From Parvularcula lutaonensis (GTDB lineage: Bacteria; Pseudomonadota; Alphaproteobacteria; Caulobacterales; Parvularculaceae), in assembly GCF_014651915.1 (NCBI RefSeq), contig NZ_BMXU01000004.1:1-58015 (forward strand): a stretch of DNA of 58,015 nt, read 5' to 3'. The position numbers were made by a program, and so were the translations under genes. Below the pieces are notes generated by a model that saw nothing but the letters and a program-made list of their open reading frames with translations, made no database searches and was not told the origin of the DNA. Each line of letters begins with the position of its first letter. Position 1 is the stretch's first letter. Shown piece after piece: positions 8,114-17,509 of the stretch.

Positions 8114-9646
8114 ATGAACCAAGCGATACTGGAACTGGCCCCCGCATTCACCGGGGCCTGCTTTTTTCTTGCGGCCCTCGGGATCTGGAGGTTTGGCGGG
8201 AGTGGCCGGGACGCTCGCCTGGCTGTCGCGGCGTCGATAGCCGCGCTGGCCGGCGCTTTGCTGACAGGGTTCGCTGCCTTCTCCGGCCCACCGGGAGGGT
8301 CGACGGTGCTGGCAGGCCTCTATCTTGCCGACCCGTTGAGCGCAGGGCTCCTGCTGCTGGTCGGTGTGCTTGCCCTTGTCATCCTGCGTTTCTCGATAAA
8401 CTATCTCGATGGCGATCCGCGCAGGCGTTTGTTCCTCACACGGATGTCGCTTGCCCTCGCCGCGGTGGCTACCCTCGTCAGCACCAACCACTTGACGATT
8501 CTCGTCCTCGCATGGATTGGCGCGAGCGCCGCCCTGCACAGCCTCTTGCTGTTCCACAGGGACAGGCCGCGTGCGATCGTTGCAGCACGGAAGAAGATGT
8601 TCTTTGCCCGCCTTGGAGATCTCTGGCTCCTCTCCGGGGCAGCCCTGATTGCGTTGGAATTCGGCTCGTTCCGTATCAGCACGATCCTTTCTTCCGCTTC
8701 CGCTGCGCCGGACGGGTCGCTCATCACCGGTATCGCCTGCTTCTTCCTCGTCGGTGCTGCCGCACTCAAATGTGCCCAGTTTCCCAGTCATGGTTGGCTG
8801 ACAGAGGTGATGGAGACTCCGACGCCGGTCTCGGCGCTGCTTCATGCCGGGATCGTCAATGCCGGAGGGTTCCTGCTGATCCGGTTTGCCGATGTGCTGG
8901 TGCTCAACCCTGTTGCCATGAATGCCCTGGTTGTCATCGGAGGCTTTTCAGCCCTGTTCGGTACGATCTGTATGCTGACGCAAACCAGCGTGAAGGTGAG
9001 CCTTGGCTATTCTACGATAGCCCAAATGGGTTTCATGCTCCTGCAGATCGGGCTTGGGGTGTTCAGCGCCGCCGCGCTCCATCTTGTTGCGCATTCGCTT
9101 TACAAAGCGCATGCCTTCCTCTCTTCGGGCAGGGCAGTCCTGGCGGTCGCATCGCGCCAGCCCTCAAGCCCTGCGAGGCCGATCACCGTGCTTTTCGGAC
9201 TGGCTGCGGCCGGAGCGGTCTATGCCGGCATCGGGGCAGCGCTCGACGGAACCGTCGCCAAGACCCCGGCCATCATGGCGCTGGGTGCGATCTTCATGGC
9301 CGGGCTCTCCGTCTACCTCATTCGCAGCGCGCGGGGGCCCGGCACGTTCGTGGTCGGTCTCCTCATCAGCGCCGCAGCCTCGCTTTCCTATTTCCTGCTG
9401 CAGGTTGGCGCCGCCGCGCTTCTCGCCGGTGTCGTGCCCGCACCTCGGGAGCCGGGCCTCTTTGCGGGCATTCTGATGGCCCTTGTGGTGGCGTCCTTCG
9501 TGGCGGTCGCCCTCTTCCAGTCGGGCGCCTTCTCGGCAGCAAAGAGATTGAACGAGCGCGCTTATGTGCACCTCGCTCGCGGGCTCTACGCGAATGCCCT
9601 CAACGACCGCGCAATCGGTTCCCTTCGCCTCAAACGCGCCGCCTGA
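8114..9646 (+). CDS. dabB: DabB: proton-conducting membrane subunit of DAB inorganic carbon transporter
   Basis: 510 residues, a multi-pass membrane protein of the NuoL/MrpA (proton_antipo_M) superfamily. It has the family features PSHGWLTEVMETPTPVSALLHAG (a key Lys is replaced by His/Gly context) and HLVAHSLYKAHAFLSSG in the second half. In characterised DAB complexes the NuoL-like DabB couples ion movement to DabA, which hydrates CO2 vectorially to bicarbonate. I start at ATG 8114 after GGAG; an in-frame GTG lies 6 bp upstream. dabA follows after 18 bp. It is shorter than true NuoL, as expected for DabB. Confidence 0.9.
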   Translation: MNQAILELAPAFTGACFFLAALGIWRFGGSGRDARLAVAASIAALAGALLTGFAAFSGPPGGSTVLAGLYLADPLSAGLLLLVGVLALVILRFSINYLDGDPRRRLFLTRMSLALAAVATLVSTNHLTILVLAWIGASAALHSLLLFHRDRPRAIVAARKKMFFARLGDLWLLSGAALIALEFGSFRISTILSSASAAPDGSLITGIACFFLVGAAALKCAQFPSHGWLTEVMETPTPVSALLHAGIVNAGGFLLIRFADVLVLNPVAMNALVVIGGFSALFGTICMLTQTSVKVSLGYSTIAQMGFMLLQIGLGVFSAAALHLVAHSLYKAHAFLSSGRAVLAVASRQPSSPARPITVLFGLAAAGAVYAGIGAALDGTVAKTPAIMALGAIFMAGLSVYLIRSARGPGTFVVGLLISAAASLSYFLLQVGAAALLAGVVPAPREPGLFAGILMALVVASFVAVALFQSGAFSAAKRLNERAYVHLARGLYANALNDRAIGSLRLKRAA

Positions 9647-9664
9647 CGGCCTGGAGACCTCGTC

Positions 9665-12133
9665 ATGACCATCGTCGATTTTGCAGATCCCGGAGTATTG
9701 GCGAGCGACAAGGAGCTCCGCCAAGCTGCGCTATCCGCATGCGAACTGATCGCGCCGATATGGCCACTGAAGGATTTCGTGGCCGTCAACCCGATGCAGG
9801 GTATGTCCTCGACGGCCTTCTCCAAGGCGAACAGGGCGGTCCGCCGTGCAAATGGGCAGAGCCTGCTGATGCCGCGTTCCTATTACCGGGATGCGTTCGC
9901 CGAAGGCGTTTTCACGCTGGACGATATCGAAGCGGCAATCGGCGAGCTGGGCATGTCCGGCCGGATCAGCCCCGAAGAGGCTGTCGGGGAGCTATCCAAG
10001 GAACGGGCCGAGCGCGATGACCGGGTGCTGCCAAGCTTTGCTGACCTGATATCGGATCTGTCGGGACAAGACTGGGCGTCCTTCGTGGTCGACCAGATTT
10101 CCTTCTGGGCGGCCGGGTACTTCGATCAGGGACAGGCGCTATGGCGTTATCCGTGGGCTGATCGGACCCCTTACGCCGCGTGGCGCGCCCAGGCATCGAT
10201 TGACCGCTCACCGGAGCTGCTGGGTCTTCACGGGTTTCGTGCCGAGGTTGCGATCCTCCCGTCAGAACCCCTGGCAACACTGAAACTGGTGGTCACGATA
10301 CTGAATATTCCCGAGGAGAGCCGGGCGGCCTATTTCCATCGCCTGCTCTCGACTGTCGCTGGCTGGGCCGGGCATATGCGTTATCGAGGCTGGGGCGATG
10401 AGCTGAAGGGCGGGAAGCCCGACCAGCTCATGGATCTCCTCGCCATTCGCGCTGCCTTTGACCTGTGCCTTTTCAACTGCCTGCGTGCGAAAGAGCCCGA
10501 TGTGGAATGGGCGCAATCCATCAGCGAAGCCTATTCGGAGAAAGCCGACGAAAGGACCGAGGAGGTCGACCTTCTCGCCCACCGCGCGCTCGAGCGAGCC
10601 TACCAAAGGCGTCTCGTCAGGGATCTTCATGGAGCTTCACGCATTGCGTCGCTCAAACCCCAAAAAGAGCGGCCCTCGGCGCAGGCTGTGTTCTGCATCG
10701 ACGTGCGCTCCGAACGTTTCCGTAGGGCACTCGAGGCCGCCGACCCGACGATCGAGACCCTGGGGTTCGCGGGGTTCTTCGGCCTTCCACTGGCCGTTGA
10801 AGATCCGGTCTCCGGAGAGGTGCAGGCCCAGTGCCCCGTCCTGCTCGAGCCCCGCTACACGGTGGAAGTGGTGGAGGGCGGCAACGCCGCGCTCCTCCAG
10901 CTGCGCCGGTCTGCCCTTGGCGCGTGGAAGCATTTCAAGAACGCGGCGGTGGCGTCGTTCTCCTTCGTGGAGGCGATGGGTGTCGGTTTCGCCTCCGCCC
11001 TCGCACGGGACAGCATCCTTCTGCCGAGTGACCGGAAGAGGAAGCCGGCCAGTCTTTCCGTTGATCCGTATGGGGTGGATCCGGTGCATGGTATCCCGCT
11101 CGATGACCGGATTGCGCTTGCCGAAGCGATGATCTCAGGAATGGCGCTCGGCCCCGACCCTGCGCGTATCGTCCTGCTTGCTGGCCATGGTGCAACGGTA
11201 ACCAACAATCCGTATGCCGCTGGCCTCGATTGCGGGGCCTGCGGTGGCCATGCCGGCGATAGCAATGCGAGGGTCGCGGCTGCCGTGCTAAACGATGCCC
11301 GTGTCCGGCGTGCGCTGGCCGATCGGGACAGGGGCCTTCCCGAGGATACCGTCTTTGTCGCAGCGCTGCATGATACCGTCACCGATGACGTCACGATCCT
11401 CGACCTGGACGCTGTTCCGGAGAGCCACGCGCAGGATCTCGCCATGCTTCGCCGGAACCTTGTCGATGCCGGGCGGATGACACGCCGGGAGCGTGCCGCC
11501 GAGCTTGGCCTTCCGGTGGGGAAGGACACGGACCGGATGATGGCTGCAAGGAGCCGCGACTGGTCGCAGATACGCCCGGAATGGGGCCTAGCGGGCTGTG
11601 CCGCTTTCATCGCGGCGCCGCGCAAGAGAAGCAGGGGGATCGATCTCGAAGGCAGGGCATTCCTGCATTCCTATGAATGGCGGACGGATACGGACAATTC
11701 CGTGCTCGAGCTCATCATGACCGCGCCGCTGGTGGTCGCGAGCTGGATCAACCTGCAATACTATGCCTCGACCGTGAACAACGAGGCCTTCGGCAGCGGC
11801 GACAAGACATTGCATAATGTCGTCGGCGGAGTCGGCGTTCTTGAAGGCAATGCCGGTGATCTGCGCGGTGGCCTGCCGCTCCAGTCCGTCCACACCGGAA
11901 CGGCTTTCTACCACCAGCCCCTCCGGCTCACCGCGGTCATCGAGGCACCAATCGCGAGAATCGACGCTGTTCTGGCCAAGCACCAGCACGTGGCCGACCT
12001 GTTCGACAATCAGTGGCTGACCCTGATCGCCATCGAAGACGAGGGCTGGAGCTTCCGCCGATATGTTGGACATGGCTCATGGAGCGACGCCTCGCCCTTG
12101 GCCGAGGCCGGCACGGAGAGGGATGCGGCATGA
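9665..12133 (+). CDS. dabA: DabA: zinc-binding carbonic-anhydrase-like subunit (DUF2309)
   Basis: 822 residues, the normal DabA length. The zinc site described for Halothiobacillus DabA is preserved with the same spacing: Cys344 and Asp346 in VFCIDVRSERF, then His508 in LAGHGATV and Cys523 in GLDCGACGGHAG (2 and 15 residues apart). The protein is peripheral and partners with DabB at the inner membrane to trap CO2 as bicarbonate. No RuBisCO or carboxysome genes are present here, so in this organism it more likely feeds anaplerotic carboxylation, as in other heterotrophs carrying DAB; that is inference. Its last 4 bp (ATGA) overlap the cysD start. Confidence 0.93.
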   Translation: MTIVDFADPGVLASDKELRQAALSACELIAPIWPLKDFVAVNPMQGMSSTAFSKANRAVRRANGQSLLMPRSYYRDAFAEGVFTLDDIEAAIGELGMSGRISPEEAVGELSKERAERDDRVLPSFADLISDLSGQDWASFVVDQISFWAAGYFDQGQALWRYPWADRTPYAAWRAQASIDRSPELLGLHGFRAEVAILPSEPLATLKLVVTILNIPEESRAAYFHRLLSTVAGWAGHMRYRGWGDELKGGKPDQLMDLLAIRAAFDLCLFNCLRAKEPDVEWAQSISEAYSEKADERTEEVDLLAHRALERAYQRRLVRDLHGASRIASLKPQKERPSAQAVFCIDVRSERFRRALEAADPTIETLGFAGFFGLPLAVEDPVSGEVQAQCPVLLEPRYTVEVVEGGNAALLQLRRSALGAWKHFKNAAVASFSFVEAMGVGFASALARDSILLPSDRKRKPASLSVDPYGVDPVHGIPLDDRIALAEAMISGMALGPDPARIVLLAGHGATVTNNPYAAGLDCGACGGHAGDSNARVAAAVLNDARVRRALADRDRGLPEDTVFVAALHDTVTDDVTILDLDAVPESHAQDLAMLRRNLVDAGRMTRRERAAELGLPVGKDTDRMMAARSRDWSQIRPEWGLAGCAAFIAAPRKRSRGIDLEGRAFLHSYEWRTDTDNSVLELIMTAPLVVASWINLQYYASTVNNEAFGSGDKTLHNVVGGVGVLEGNAGDLRGGLPLQSVHTGTAFYHQPLRLTAVIEAPIARIDAVLAKHQHVADLFDNQWLTLIAIEDEGWSFRRYVGHGSWSDASPLAEAGTERDAA

Positions 12134-13023
12134 CACTGTCCCGACGCCTGCTCGAGCTGGAAAGCGAGGCGATCCACATCATCAGGGACGGCGTAGCGGA
12201 GGCCGAGAATCCGGTGGTCCTGTTCTCGGCAGGCAAGGACTCCACGGTCCTCGCGCACCTCGTTGTCCGGGCGTTCTGGCCCGCCCCGCCGCCGGTTCCG
12301 CTGCTTCATATCGACAGCACCTGGGAGTTCGGCGAGTTGCTCGCATTCCGAGACCGCTTCGCCTCGGAACACGGCTTCGAGCTGATTGTGCATCACAACC
12401 GGGACGGCCTGGCCAAGGGCCTCAATCCGTTCGATCACGGGGACGTCTATACGACCATGATGCGCACCGAGGCCCTCAAGCAGGCTCTCGATGACGGACG
12501 GTATGACGTGATCTTCGGCGGTGCCCGTCGCGACGAGGAGGCCTCGCGCGCGAAGGAGCGGATTGTCTCTGTCCGCAGCGAGGGCCATGGCTGGGAGCCT
12601 CGAAATCAGCGTCCGGAGCTTTGGTCGATCTTCAACTGGAAGCTCAGGCCCGGAGAAACGATCCGGGCCTTCCCGATCTCAAACTGGACCGAAGAGGACC
12701 TCTGGACCTACATCACGGCACGGAACATAGAGCTAGCACCGCTCTACTACGCCGCCGACCGTGCTGTCGTCGAGCGTGATGGTGCACTGATCGTCGTCGA
12801 TGATGACGCACGGATGCGTTGGTACGGTGGAGAGAAGCCGCGCAGCGAGACGGTGCGGTTCCGTTCGCTCGGGTGCTGGCCCGTGACGGGGGCGATCGCT
12901 TCGAAGGCGAAGACCAATGCCGAAATCGCCTATGAGACCCTGAGGGCCTCGGTATCGGAAAGGCGTGGGCGGGTCAGCGATTCAGGGTCGCTCGAGGCGC
13001 AGAAGCGCAACGGGTATTTCTAG
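12130..13023 (+). CDS. cysD: CysD-like sulfate adenylyltransferase subunit 2 (orphan)
   Basis: 297 residues, full length for CysD. The PP-loop SAGKDS (33-38), INPFxHG-like LNPFDHGD, FGGARRDEEASRAKERI, RAFPISNWTEEDLW, GCWPVTGA and the C-terminal KRNGYF are all conserved, so the fold and active site look intact. CysD makes adenosine phosphosulfate from ATP and sulfate, normally with the GTPase CysN. No cysN follows; the next gene is convergent. The start overlaps the dabA stop (ATGA), so it is co-translated with the carbon transporter. It may serve with a distant CysN, supply APS to sulfotransferase chemistry, or have an altered role. Confidence 0.88.
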   Translation: MTLSRRLLELESEAIHIIRDGVAEAENPVVLFSAGKDSTVLAHLVVRAFWPAPPPVPLLHIDSTWEFGELLAFRDRFASEHGFELIVHHNRDGLAKGLNPFDHGDVYTTMMRTEALKQALDDGRYDVIFGGARRDEEASRAKERIVSVRSEGHGWEPRNQRPELWSIFNWKLRPGETIRAFPISNWTEEDLWTYITARNIELAPLYYAADRAVVERDGALIVVDDDARMRWYGGEKPRSETVRFRSLGCWPVTGAIASKAKTNAEIAYETLRASVSERRGRVSDSGSLEAQKRNGYF

Positions 13024-13039
13024 GCGATGCCGGCCTTTC

Positions 13040-13942
13040 CTATCCGACGAGGGTCAATGCAGGACGAGCCTGCGCGTCTGTTTCCGCACCCTCATAGGCG
13101 CGAGGCTCGAGTTGGCGGGGGGCGTGACCGATCCGGTCAATCATCTCACTGATAAATCGCCGCTCGGAGACCTGAAGTGCGCAGGGCGATGCCGAGGGCA
13201 TGCCATCCGTACAAAAACGGTCCTCTAGGGTCTTGAGAAGGGCATTGTGCAGGAGACACGCCGCACGGACCTGCCCGAGGTGCAGCAGCGCGTCAATCAG
13301 TGCCCGCAGCGTCGCTCCGATGGACCCCTGGCCGTCATCGGTCAGGGCGCTGGCGAGGAAGCCATTCGCCGAGACGCCTGTTCGCGCGACGAACGGGCCG
13401 AGACCATAGCGGCCCACGATCATCGCGATGAGGACTTCGACGGTGGGCTCTTCGCCAATCACGATGCCCGCCGCGATGTCCTCGGAGGCCAGGAGCCTTG
13501 CGCAGTCAGCGGCTTGATGGTTGGCGATCGCTCTCTCGTCCGTGCACGATGATAGCCACGCGCGAGCCGCCGGATCCCGGAGGATCGTGTGAAGGCGCGC
13601 CTCCGGCTGGGCGACCAGGGCGAGTGACAATGCGCGCTCCAGCGCGTGCTCGTCGAATGACCGGAGGCTGATGAATGAAAGCTTGATGCCCCGGCCGGAC
13701 GCAGACGCGATGCCCGGCAGGCCTTCGGCCGTCGTGACCGAGACCTCGGCGCGCGCGTGCTGGGATGCGCTCCGCCAGACGCGCCCGGAACCTTCCGTCG
13801 TGAGATCGGCCGCTGGGGCACCGATCGCGCTCAGCAGGCGGGGAAGGGAGTCCTGGAGGTCGGCCGTTGCACCCTCGAGCTTCAGGACGGCAGCGCCGCT
13901 CCGACCACCATCGATGATACGGAAAGGACGGGGCTTGCGCAT
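13040..13942 (-). CDS. hypothetical protein, unknown function
   Basis: 300 residues that I do not recognise. It has no signal peptide or membrane segment and looks soluble, with an Ala/Leu-rich helical composition. The ATG at 13942 has GAGG seven bases upstream; a longer frame to 14005 lacks a good site. It lies 145 bp downstream of the TonB-receptor gene on the same strand and may be co-transcribed with it, which would place it under iron control. It ends 16 bp from the convergent cysD stop. Coding potential is supported by long open frame, codon use like its neighbours and a plausible ribosome binding site. Confidence 0.65.
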   Translation of the reverse strand: MRKPRPFRIIDGGRSGAAVLKLEGATADLQDSLPRLLSAIGAPAADLTTEGSGRVWRSASQHARAEVSVTTAEGLPGIASASGRGIKLSFISLRSFDEHALERALSLALVAQPEARLHTILRDPAARAWLSSCTDERAIANHQAADCARLLASEDIAAGIVIGEEPTVEVLIAMIVGRYGLGPFVARTGVSANGFLASALTDDGQGSIGATLRALIDALLHLGQVRAACLLHNALLKTLEDRFCTDGMPSASPCALQVSERRFISEMIDRIGHAPRQLEPRAYEGAETDAQARPALTLVG

Positions 13943-14087
13943 GTCTTGGCCTCGGTGCTGCTCAGCGAGCGGCATAGCGCCGGTAATCCGATCGAAAAAA
14001 TACAATGCAGCGAAGGAAACATTCGTTTGAGAAGAACGCCGTGGCGGGCATGTCCAACCTGGGCCCCCCCGCCTTCATCGGGACTCG

Positions 14088-16265
14088 TCAGAAACCCCTC
14101 CGCCAGCTGAGTGTAGCCTTGAGGTTGCGGCCGGGCTGGCTGACGCCAGCATTCACGACCTCATAGTTCGTGTCCGCAACGTTATCGACACCAAGGTCGA
14201 GGCGGACACCTTCGAGCGGGCCAGAGCTTGGTTGCCACACGGCGTAAATGTCGGCGACGGTGAAGCCGTCCCGTTCCTCGATCGGGTCATTGACGCGATC
14301 GAACTTTTCCGCGGCCGTCAGGCGGGTGCCTAGGCGGAGGTCTGCGGCCTGCCATTTCAGGCCGCCATCGAGGAACAGCGTATCGGGCGCAAGAACGCCT
14401 TCGAGGAATTCTCCGCTGTCTGCGTCAGCGCCTTCGATCATGGCCAAATTTCCCCGTAGATACGCCCACGGAGCGTCATAAGAGAACTCGAGCTCGAAGC
14501 CTTCTATCTCAGCGTTGCGGATATTGACGTTCTGGCTGGTATTCCCGAATGCCGGACCCGTGCCGCAGGGCGCGAAGGCAGCGAGTGCGGGGCTGAAGCA
14601 GCCCGCCGGGATCTCCACGTCCAGACCGATCAGGTCATCGACATTGGAGCGGTAGTAGGAGGCCTTCGCGGTCAGCCTGTCCGAACGAGAGAGGAGGTCG
14701 GACAAGTCGATCCCTGCACCGCCTTCCCATGTGCGCGAGGTCTCTGGCCGGAGATCGGGGTTGGGGATGAAGAGGTTGGCGACAAAGGACGGACCGAAGG
14801 GACCGGGAGGCGCTGACAGGTCGGGGATGTTGAAATGCGTGCCGTCGGCGAAAGCTTCGTTGAACGATGGCGCACGAAAACCTTCGGCATAGGTGCCGAA
14901 AACCATCAGCTGACTGATTGGTTTGTAGGTCAAGCCGGCTTTCGGGGACAGGCGTGACCGGTCGATGTCGAAGGCGCCGCCCGGCTCGCTGGTCCGGAAA
15001 TGGTCCCAACGGACACCGGGCACGAGGGAAATCTCGCCGGGGAGGGGTCCCGGCATTGCTGCCGTCAGGTCGGCCTGGAGGAAGGCGCCAAGGAACTCCG
15101 TGGTCGCATCGGGCACGCCGCCGCGCCGCCCGTCCATGCTGGCGCTGTCGGCGCCGGACTGCTCGTCCTCGAAATATTCCGCGCCATAAGTGAGCGTGAG
15201 GCCGGCCATCGGGCCGAGGGCGAACCGGGAGCGGTTGTCGAGGGAGAGGCCGACCGTCTCGACATGGCGGTCCGTGGTGCGCGGATTTGTGGCCTCGTCC
15301 TCCTCGACGCTGTTCTCGCTGCGGTAGACAGTCAGGTTGAGATCGACGAGTTCATTCCCGGACGGATCAAACCGCAGGCCGCCCTGCAGGGTGCTGCTTT
15401 CAGCGTCGCGGAAGACCAGCGCGTTGCCGGGGCCTGCGATATTGTTGCCTTGCGGGTTCTGGGGGTCGTTCGAGTCGGCGCCATAGCGGATCCAGGATCC
15501 GAAGAGCTCGAGGTGGTCGCTCGGTCGGAAGGCGGCCTTGAGCAGGGAGGAAAGGATCTCGTCTTCCGCCGGAAGGGCCAGCCCGCTGCCGAGCTCGATG
15601 TCGCCAGACTGGCGATAGGTGAGGTGGCCGACGAGATCGACCATGCCGTCGGCCGAGCGCCATGCGCCTGTCCCGCTGGCGCGGCTTTCTTCGTTGACGG
15701 ATTGATAGCCAGTAGCCAGCTCGACAAAAATGTTTTCTCCCTGGTCCAGCAGGTCGTCGGCCGATACTGTCCGTGCCGCGATGACACCGCCCAGGGCACC
15801 AGAGCCATAAAGGGAGGATGTCGGCCCCCTGACGACTTCGACGGTTTCTATCAGCGCCGGATCGACGAAGAACCGTCCATCATGGCCAGAGACGAAGCTT
15901 TGCCTTGCGCCGTCAAGAAAGATCAGCACACCGCTTCCCGAGAGACCCCGTATGGTTGGCGCGTCACCGGTCCTTCTGGGGCCCTGGTCGAACTGCGCGC
16001 CGGGAACCGCGGCAAAGACATCCGCGAGCGTCGACGGGTTGAAGTCTAGGATCTTGTCCTTCTCCACGACGGACACCTGACCGGGATAATCGAAAGCGGG
16101 GAGAGGATTGAGCGTAGCGTAGACAGAAATCACATCTTCGGGTTCTTCAGCCTGCTGATCCGAAACGGGGAGCTCGCCCGCATCCTGTGCGTGCGCGAGG
16201 CCGGGGGCAAGGAAGGTGGAGCCAAGCAGGGATATGCTCAGTAGGCGGCGGGAGAGGCTGGGCAC
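14088..16265 (-). CDS. TonB-dependent outer-membrane receptor, heme/siderophore type
   Basis: 725 residues. A signal peptide (1-26, ending AHAQ) is followed by a plug domain (about 40-165, with VVEKDKI, PTIRGLSGSGVLIFLDGARQ and VEVVRGPTSSLYGSGALGG) and a 22-strand barrel ending in an aromatic residue (SWRRGF). The NPDLRPETSRTWEGG block and overall layout are closest to the hemoglobin/transferrin/lactoferrin and heme receptor group. The start is GTG at 16265 with AAAGGA eight bases upstream. Two Fur-like boxes lie in the divergent region, one 22 bp upstream of the start. It probably imports heme or a ferric complex under iron limitation. The ligand cannot be decided. Confidence 0.9.
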   Translation of the reverse strand: MPSLSRRLLSISLLGSTFLAPGLAHAQDAGELPVSDQQAEEPEDVISVYATLNPLPAFDYPGQVSVVEKDKILDFNPSTLADVFAAVPGAQFDQGPRRTGDAPTIRGLSGSGVLIFLDGARQSFVSGHDGRFFVDPALIETVEVVRGPTSSLYGSGALGGVIAARTVSADDLLDQGENIFVELATGYQSVNEESRASGTGAWRSADGMVDLVGHLTYRQSGDIELGSGLALPAEDEILSSLLKAAFRPSDHLELFGSWIRYGADSNDPQNPQGNNIAGPGNALVFRDAESSTLQGGLRFDPSGNELVDLNLTVYRSENSVEEDEATNPRTTDRHVETVGLSLDNRSRFALGPMAGLTLTYGAEYFEDEQSGADSASMDGRRGGVPDATTEFLGAFLQADLTAAMPGPLPGEISLVPGVRWDHFRTSEPGGAFDIDRSRLSPKAGLTYKPISQLMVFGTYAEGFRAPSFNEAFADGTHFNIPDLSAPPGPFGPSFVANLFIPNPDLRPETSRTWEGGAGIDLSDLLSRSDRLTAKASYYRSNVDDLIGLDVEIPAGCFSPALAAFAPCGTGPAFGNTSQNVNIRNAEIEGFELEFSYDAPWAYLRGNLAMIEGADADSGEFLEGVLAPDTLFLDGGLKWQAADLRLGTRLTAAEKFDRVNDPIEERDGFTVADIYAVWQPSSGPLEGVRLDLGVDNVADTNYEVVNAGVSQPGRNLKATLSWRRGF

Positions 16266-16286
16266 GGCAGCGTCCTTTCCAGGAGA

Positions 16287-16301
16287 TGAGAATGATTCGC
16301 A
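16287..16301 (-). promoter_or_regulatory. Fur-like box upstream of TonB receptor
   Basis: On the minus strand this reads TGCGAATCATTCTCA, a 7-1-7 match to the Fur core TGATAATnATTATCA in the variant commonly seen before TonB receptors. It lies 22 bp before the receptor's GTG, suitable for repression by iron-loaded Fur. Confidence 0.7.
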
Positions 16302-16330
16302 GGAGCCCCTATGGCTGATGTGTTTTGCTA

Positions 16331-16347
16331 TTGCAAGTGAGTCGCAA
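16331..16347 (+). promoter_or_regulatory. second Fur-like inverted repeat
   Basis: TTGCAAGTGAGTCGCAA is an imperfect inverted repeat (TTGC..GCAA arms) of the same form as the neighbouring Fur box. It lies 45 bp before the DUF6607-like gene start. Together the two boxes could control both divergent genes. Confidence 0.5.
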
Positions 16348-16392
16348 GAGCAGTATCAGCCCACCCATTGACGAACTTTGGAGAGAAGGACG

Positions 16393-17436
16393 ATGAGCCG
16401 TCGTTTCCCCTGTGCCGCCATGGCTGCCCTGCTCGGTCTTTCGGCGCTTTCCGCCTGCACCACCGCTTCGGAGGCCGGCCCTTCCGGTGCCCTCCAGGTC
16501 GGTGCGGCCACCCAAGAGACCTTCGCCCGCGACCGGGAATCGATCCTGGCCATGGCGGGGAACTACAAGGTCACCTTCGACTTCGAGGAGACGGTGGCCT
16601 TCGATCCCGATTACGAGCTCAAGGAGCCCAAGCTTTCGGGCGGCTACGAGGTCGTCCGGGTCATCGAGGATGACGGCGACTTCATCAGCCTGCAGCATCT
16701 GCTGGTGGTCGGGCCCGAAGACCAGCCCTTTGTCGTGAAGCACTGGCGGCAGGACTGGCGTTACCAGCCTGAACGGGTACTGACCTTTATTGGCGGCAAT
16801 GCCTGGGAATGGCGTGACGTTCCGGAAGCGGAGCGAAAGGGCGCCTGGTCCCAGACTGTCTACCAGGTCGATGATGCTCCGCGCTATGGTGCCGTTGGTG
16901 CGTGGCGCTATGAGGGCGGGCTTGCCGAATGGATGCCGGATAAGGAATGGCGACCCCTGCCTCGCCGGGACATGACGACGCGTGACGACTATCACGCCAT
17001 CGACGCGGTGAACCGCCATGTCATCACCCAGTGGGGCTGGGTCCATGAGCAGGACAACGCCAAGCTCGTCCTGTCGGGCGATCCCATGGCGCTCGTCCGT
17101 GAGATCGGGGTGAACACCTATCGTCGGTATGACGACTTTCCTGTGTCGGTCGCGAACGAATACTGGGCTGCGACCGCCAATTACTGGGCCGGTGTACGCG
17201 ATATCTGGCAGGAAATAGAGGAAGCGAACGATCGCTTCGCGATCACGCTGAAGGGCGAGACGGAGGAACTCTACCGCCCGCTTCTCGGCCTCGCCGCAGC
17301 CGTGCAAGAGGGCGAGATGGACGAGGCCGAAGCGCTGGCGGAAGCCGAAAGGGTCATCGCCGGCTATGTGACGCCTGATGTCGGACGGCTTGCCGAACGC
17401 CTTCGGACGCGTACGGAACTCGCCTCATCCCACTGA
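16393..17436 (+). CDS. DUF6607-like lipoprotein divergent from the TonB receptor
   Basis: 347 residues. The leader MSRRFPCAAMAALLGLSALSAC ends in a good lipobox (LSAC), so it is probably membrane anchored. The body is rich in Trp and Tyr (WRQDWRYQPERVL, NAWEWRDVP, QWGWVHEQDNAKL) in a pattern I associate with DUF6607, a family found beside TonB receptors in alphaproteobacteria; the family name is from memory. The ATG is preceded by GAGAAGGA. The shared promoter region with two Fur-like boxes implies iron-responsive expression with the receptor. The molecular function is unknown. Confidence 0.75.
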   Translation: MSRRFPCAAMAALLGLSALSACTTASEAGPSGALQVGAATQETFARDRESILAMAGNYKVTFDFEETVAFDPDYELKEPKLSGGYEVVRVIEDDGDFISLQHLLVVGPEDQPFVVKHWRQDWRYQPERVLTFIGGNAWEWRDVPEAERKGAWSQTVYQVDDAPRYGAVGAWRYEGGLAEWMPDKEWRPLPRRDMTTRDDYHAIDAVNRHVITQWGWVHEQDNAKLVLSGDPMALVREIGVNTYRRYDDFPVSVANEYWAATANYWAGVRDIWQEIEEANDRFAITLKGETEELYRPLLGLAAAVQEGEMDEAEALAEAERVIAGYVTPDVGRLAERLRTRTELASSH

Positions 17437-17509
17437 CCGTTGTGTCCGGCGATTGACGGGCAGGGGCGGGAGGGCAAAGGTCGTCCCGGAAAGCTTCCGG
17501 GTAGCAGCC

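Noticed and set aside
8018-8845. Upstream extension of the lysR frame
   Set aside because: It runs through dabB on the opposite strand and has low-complexity Arg/Gln composition without homology.
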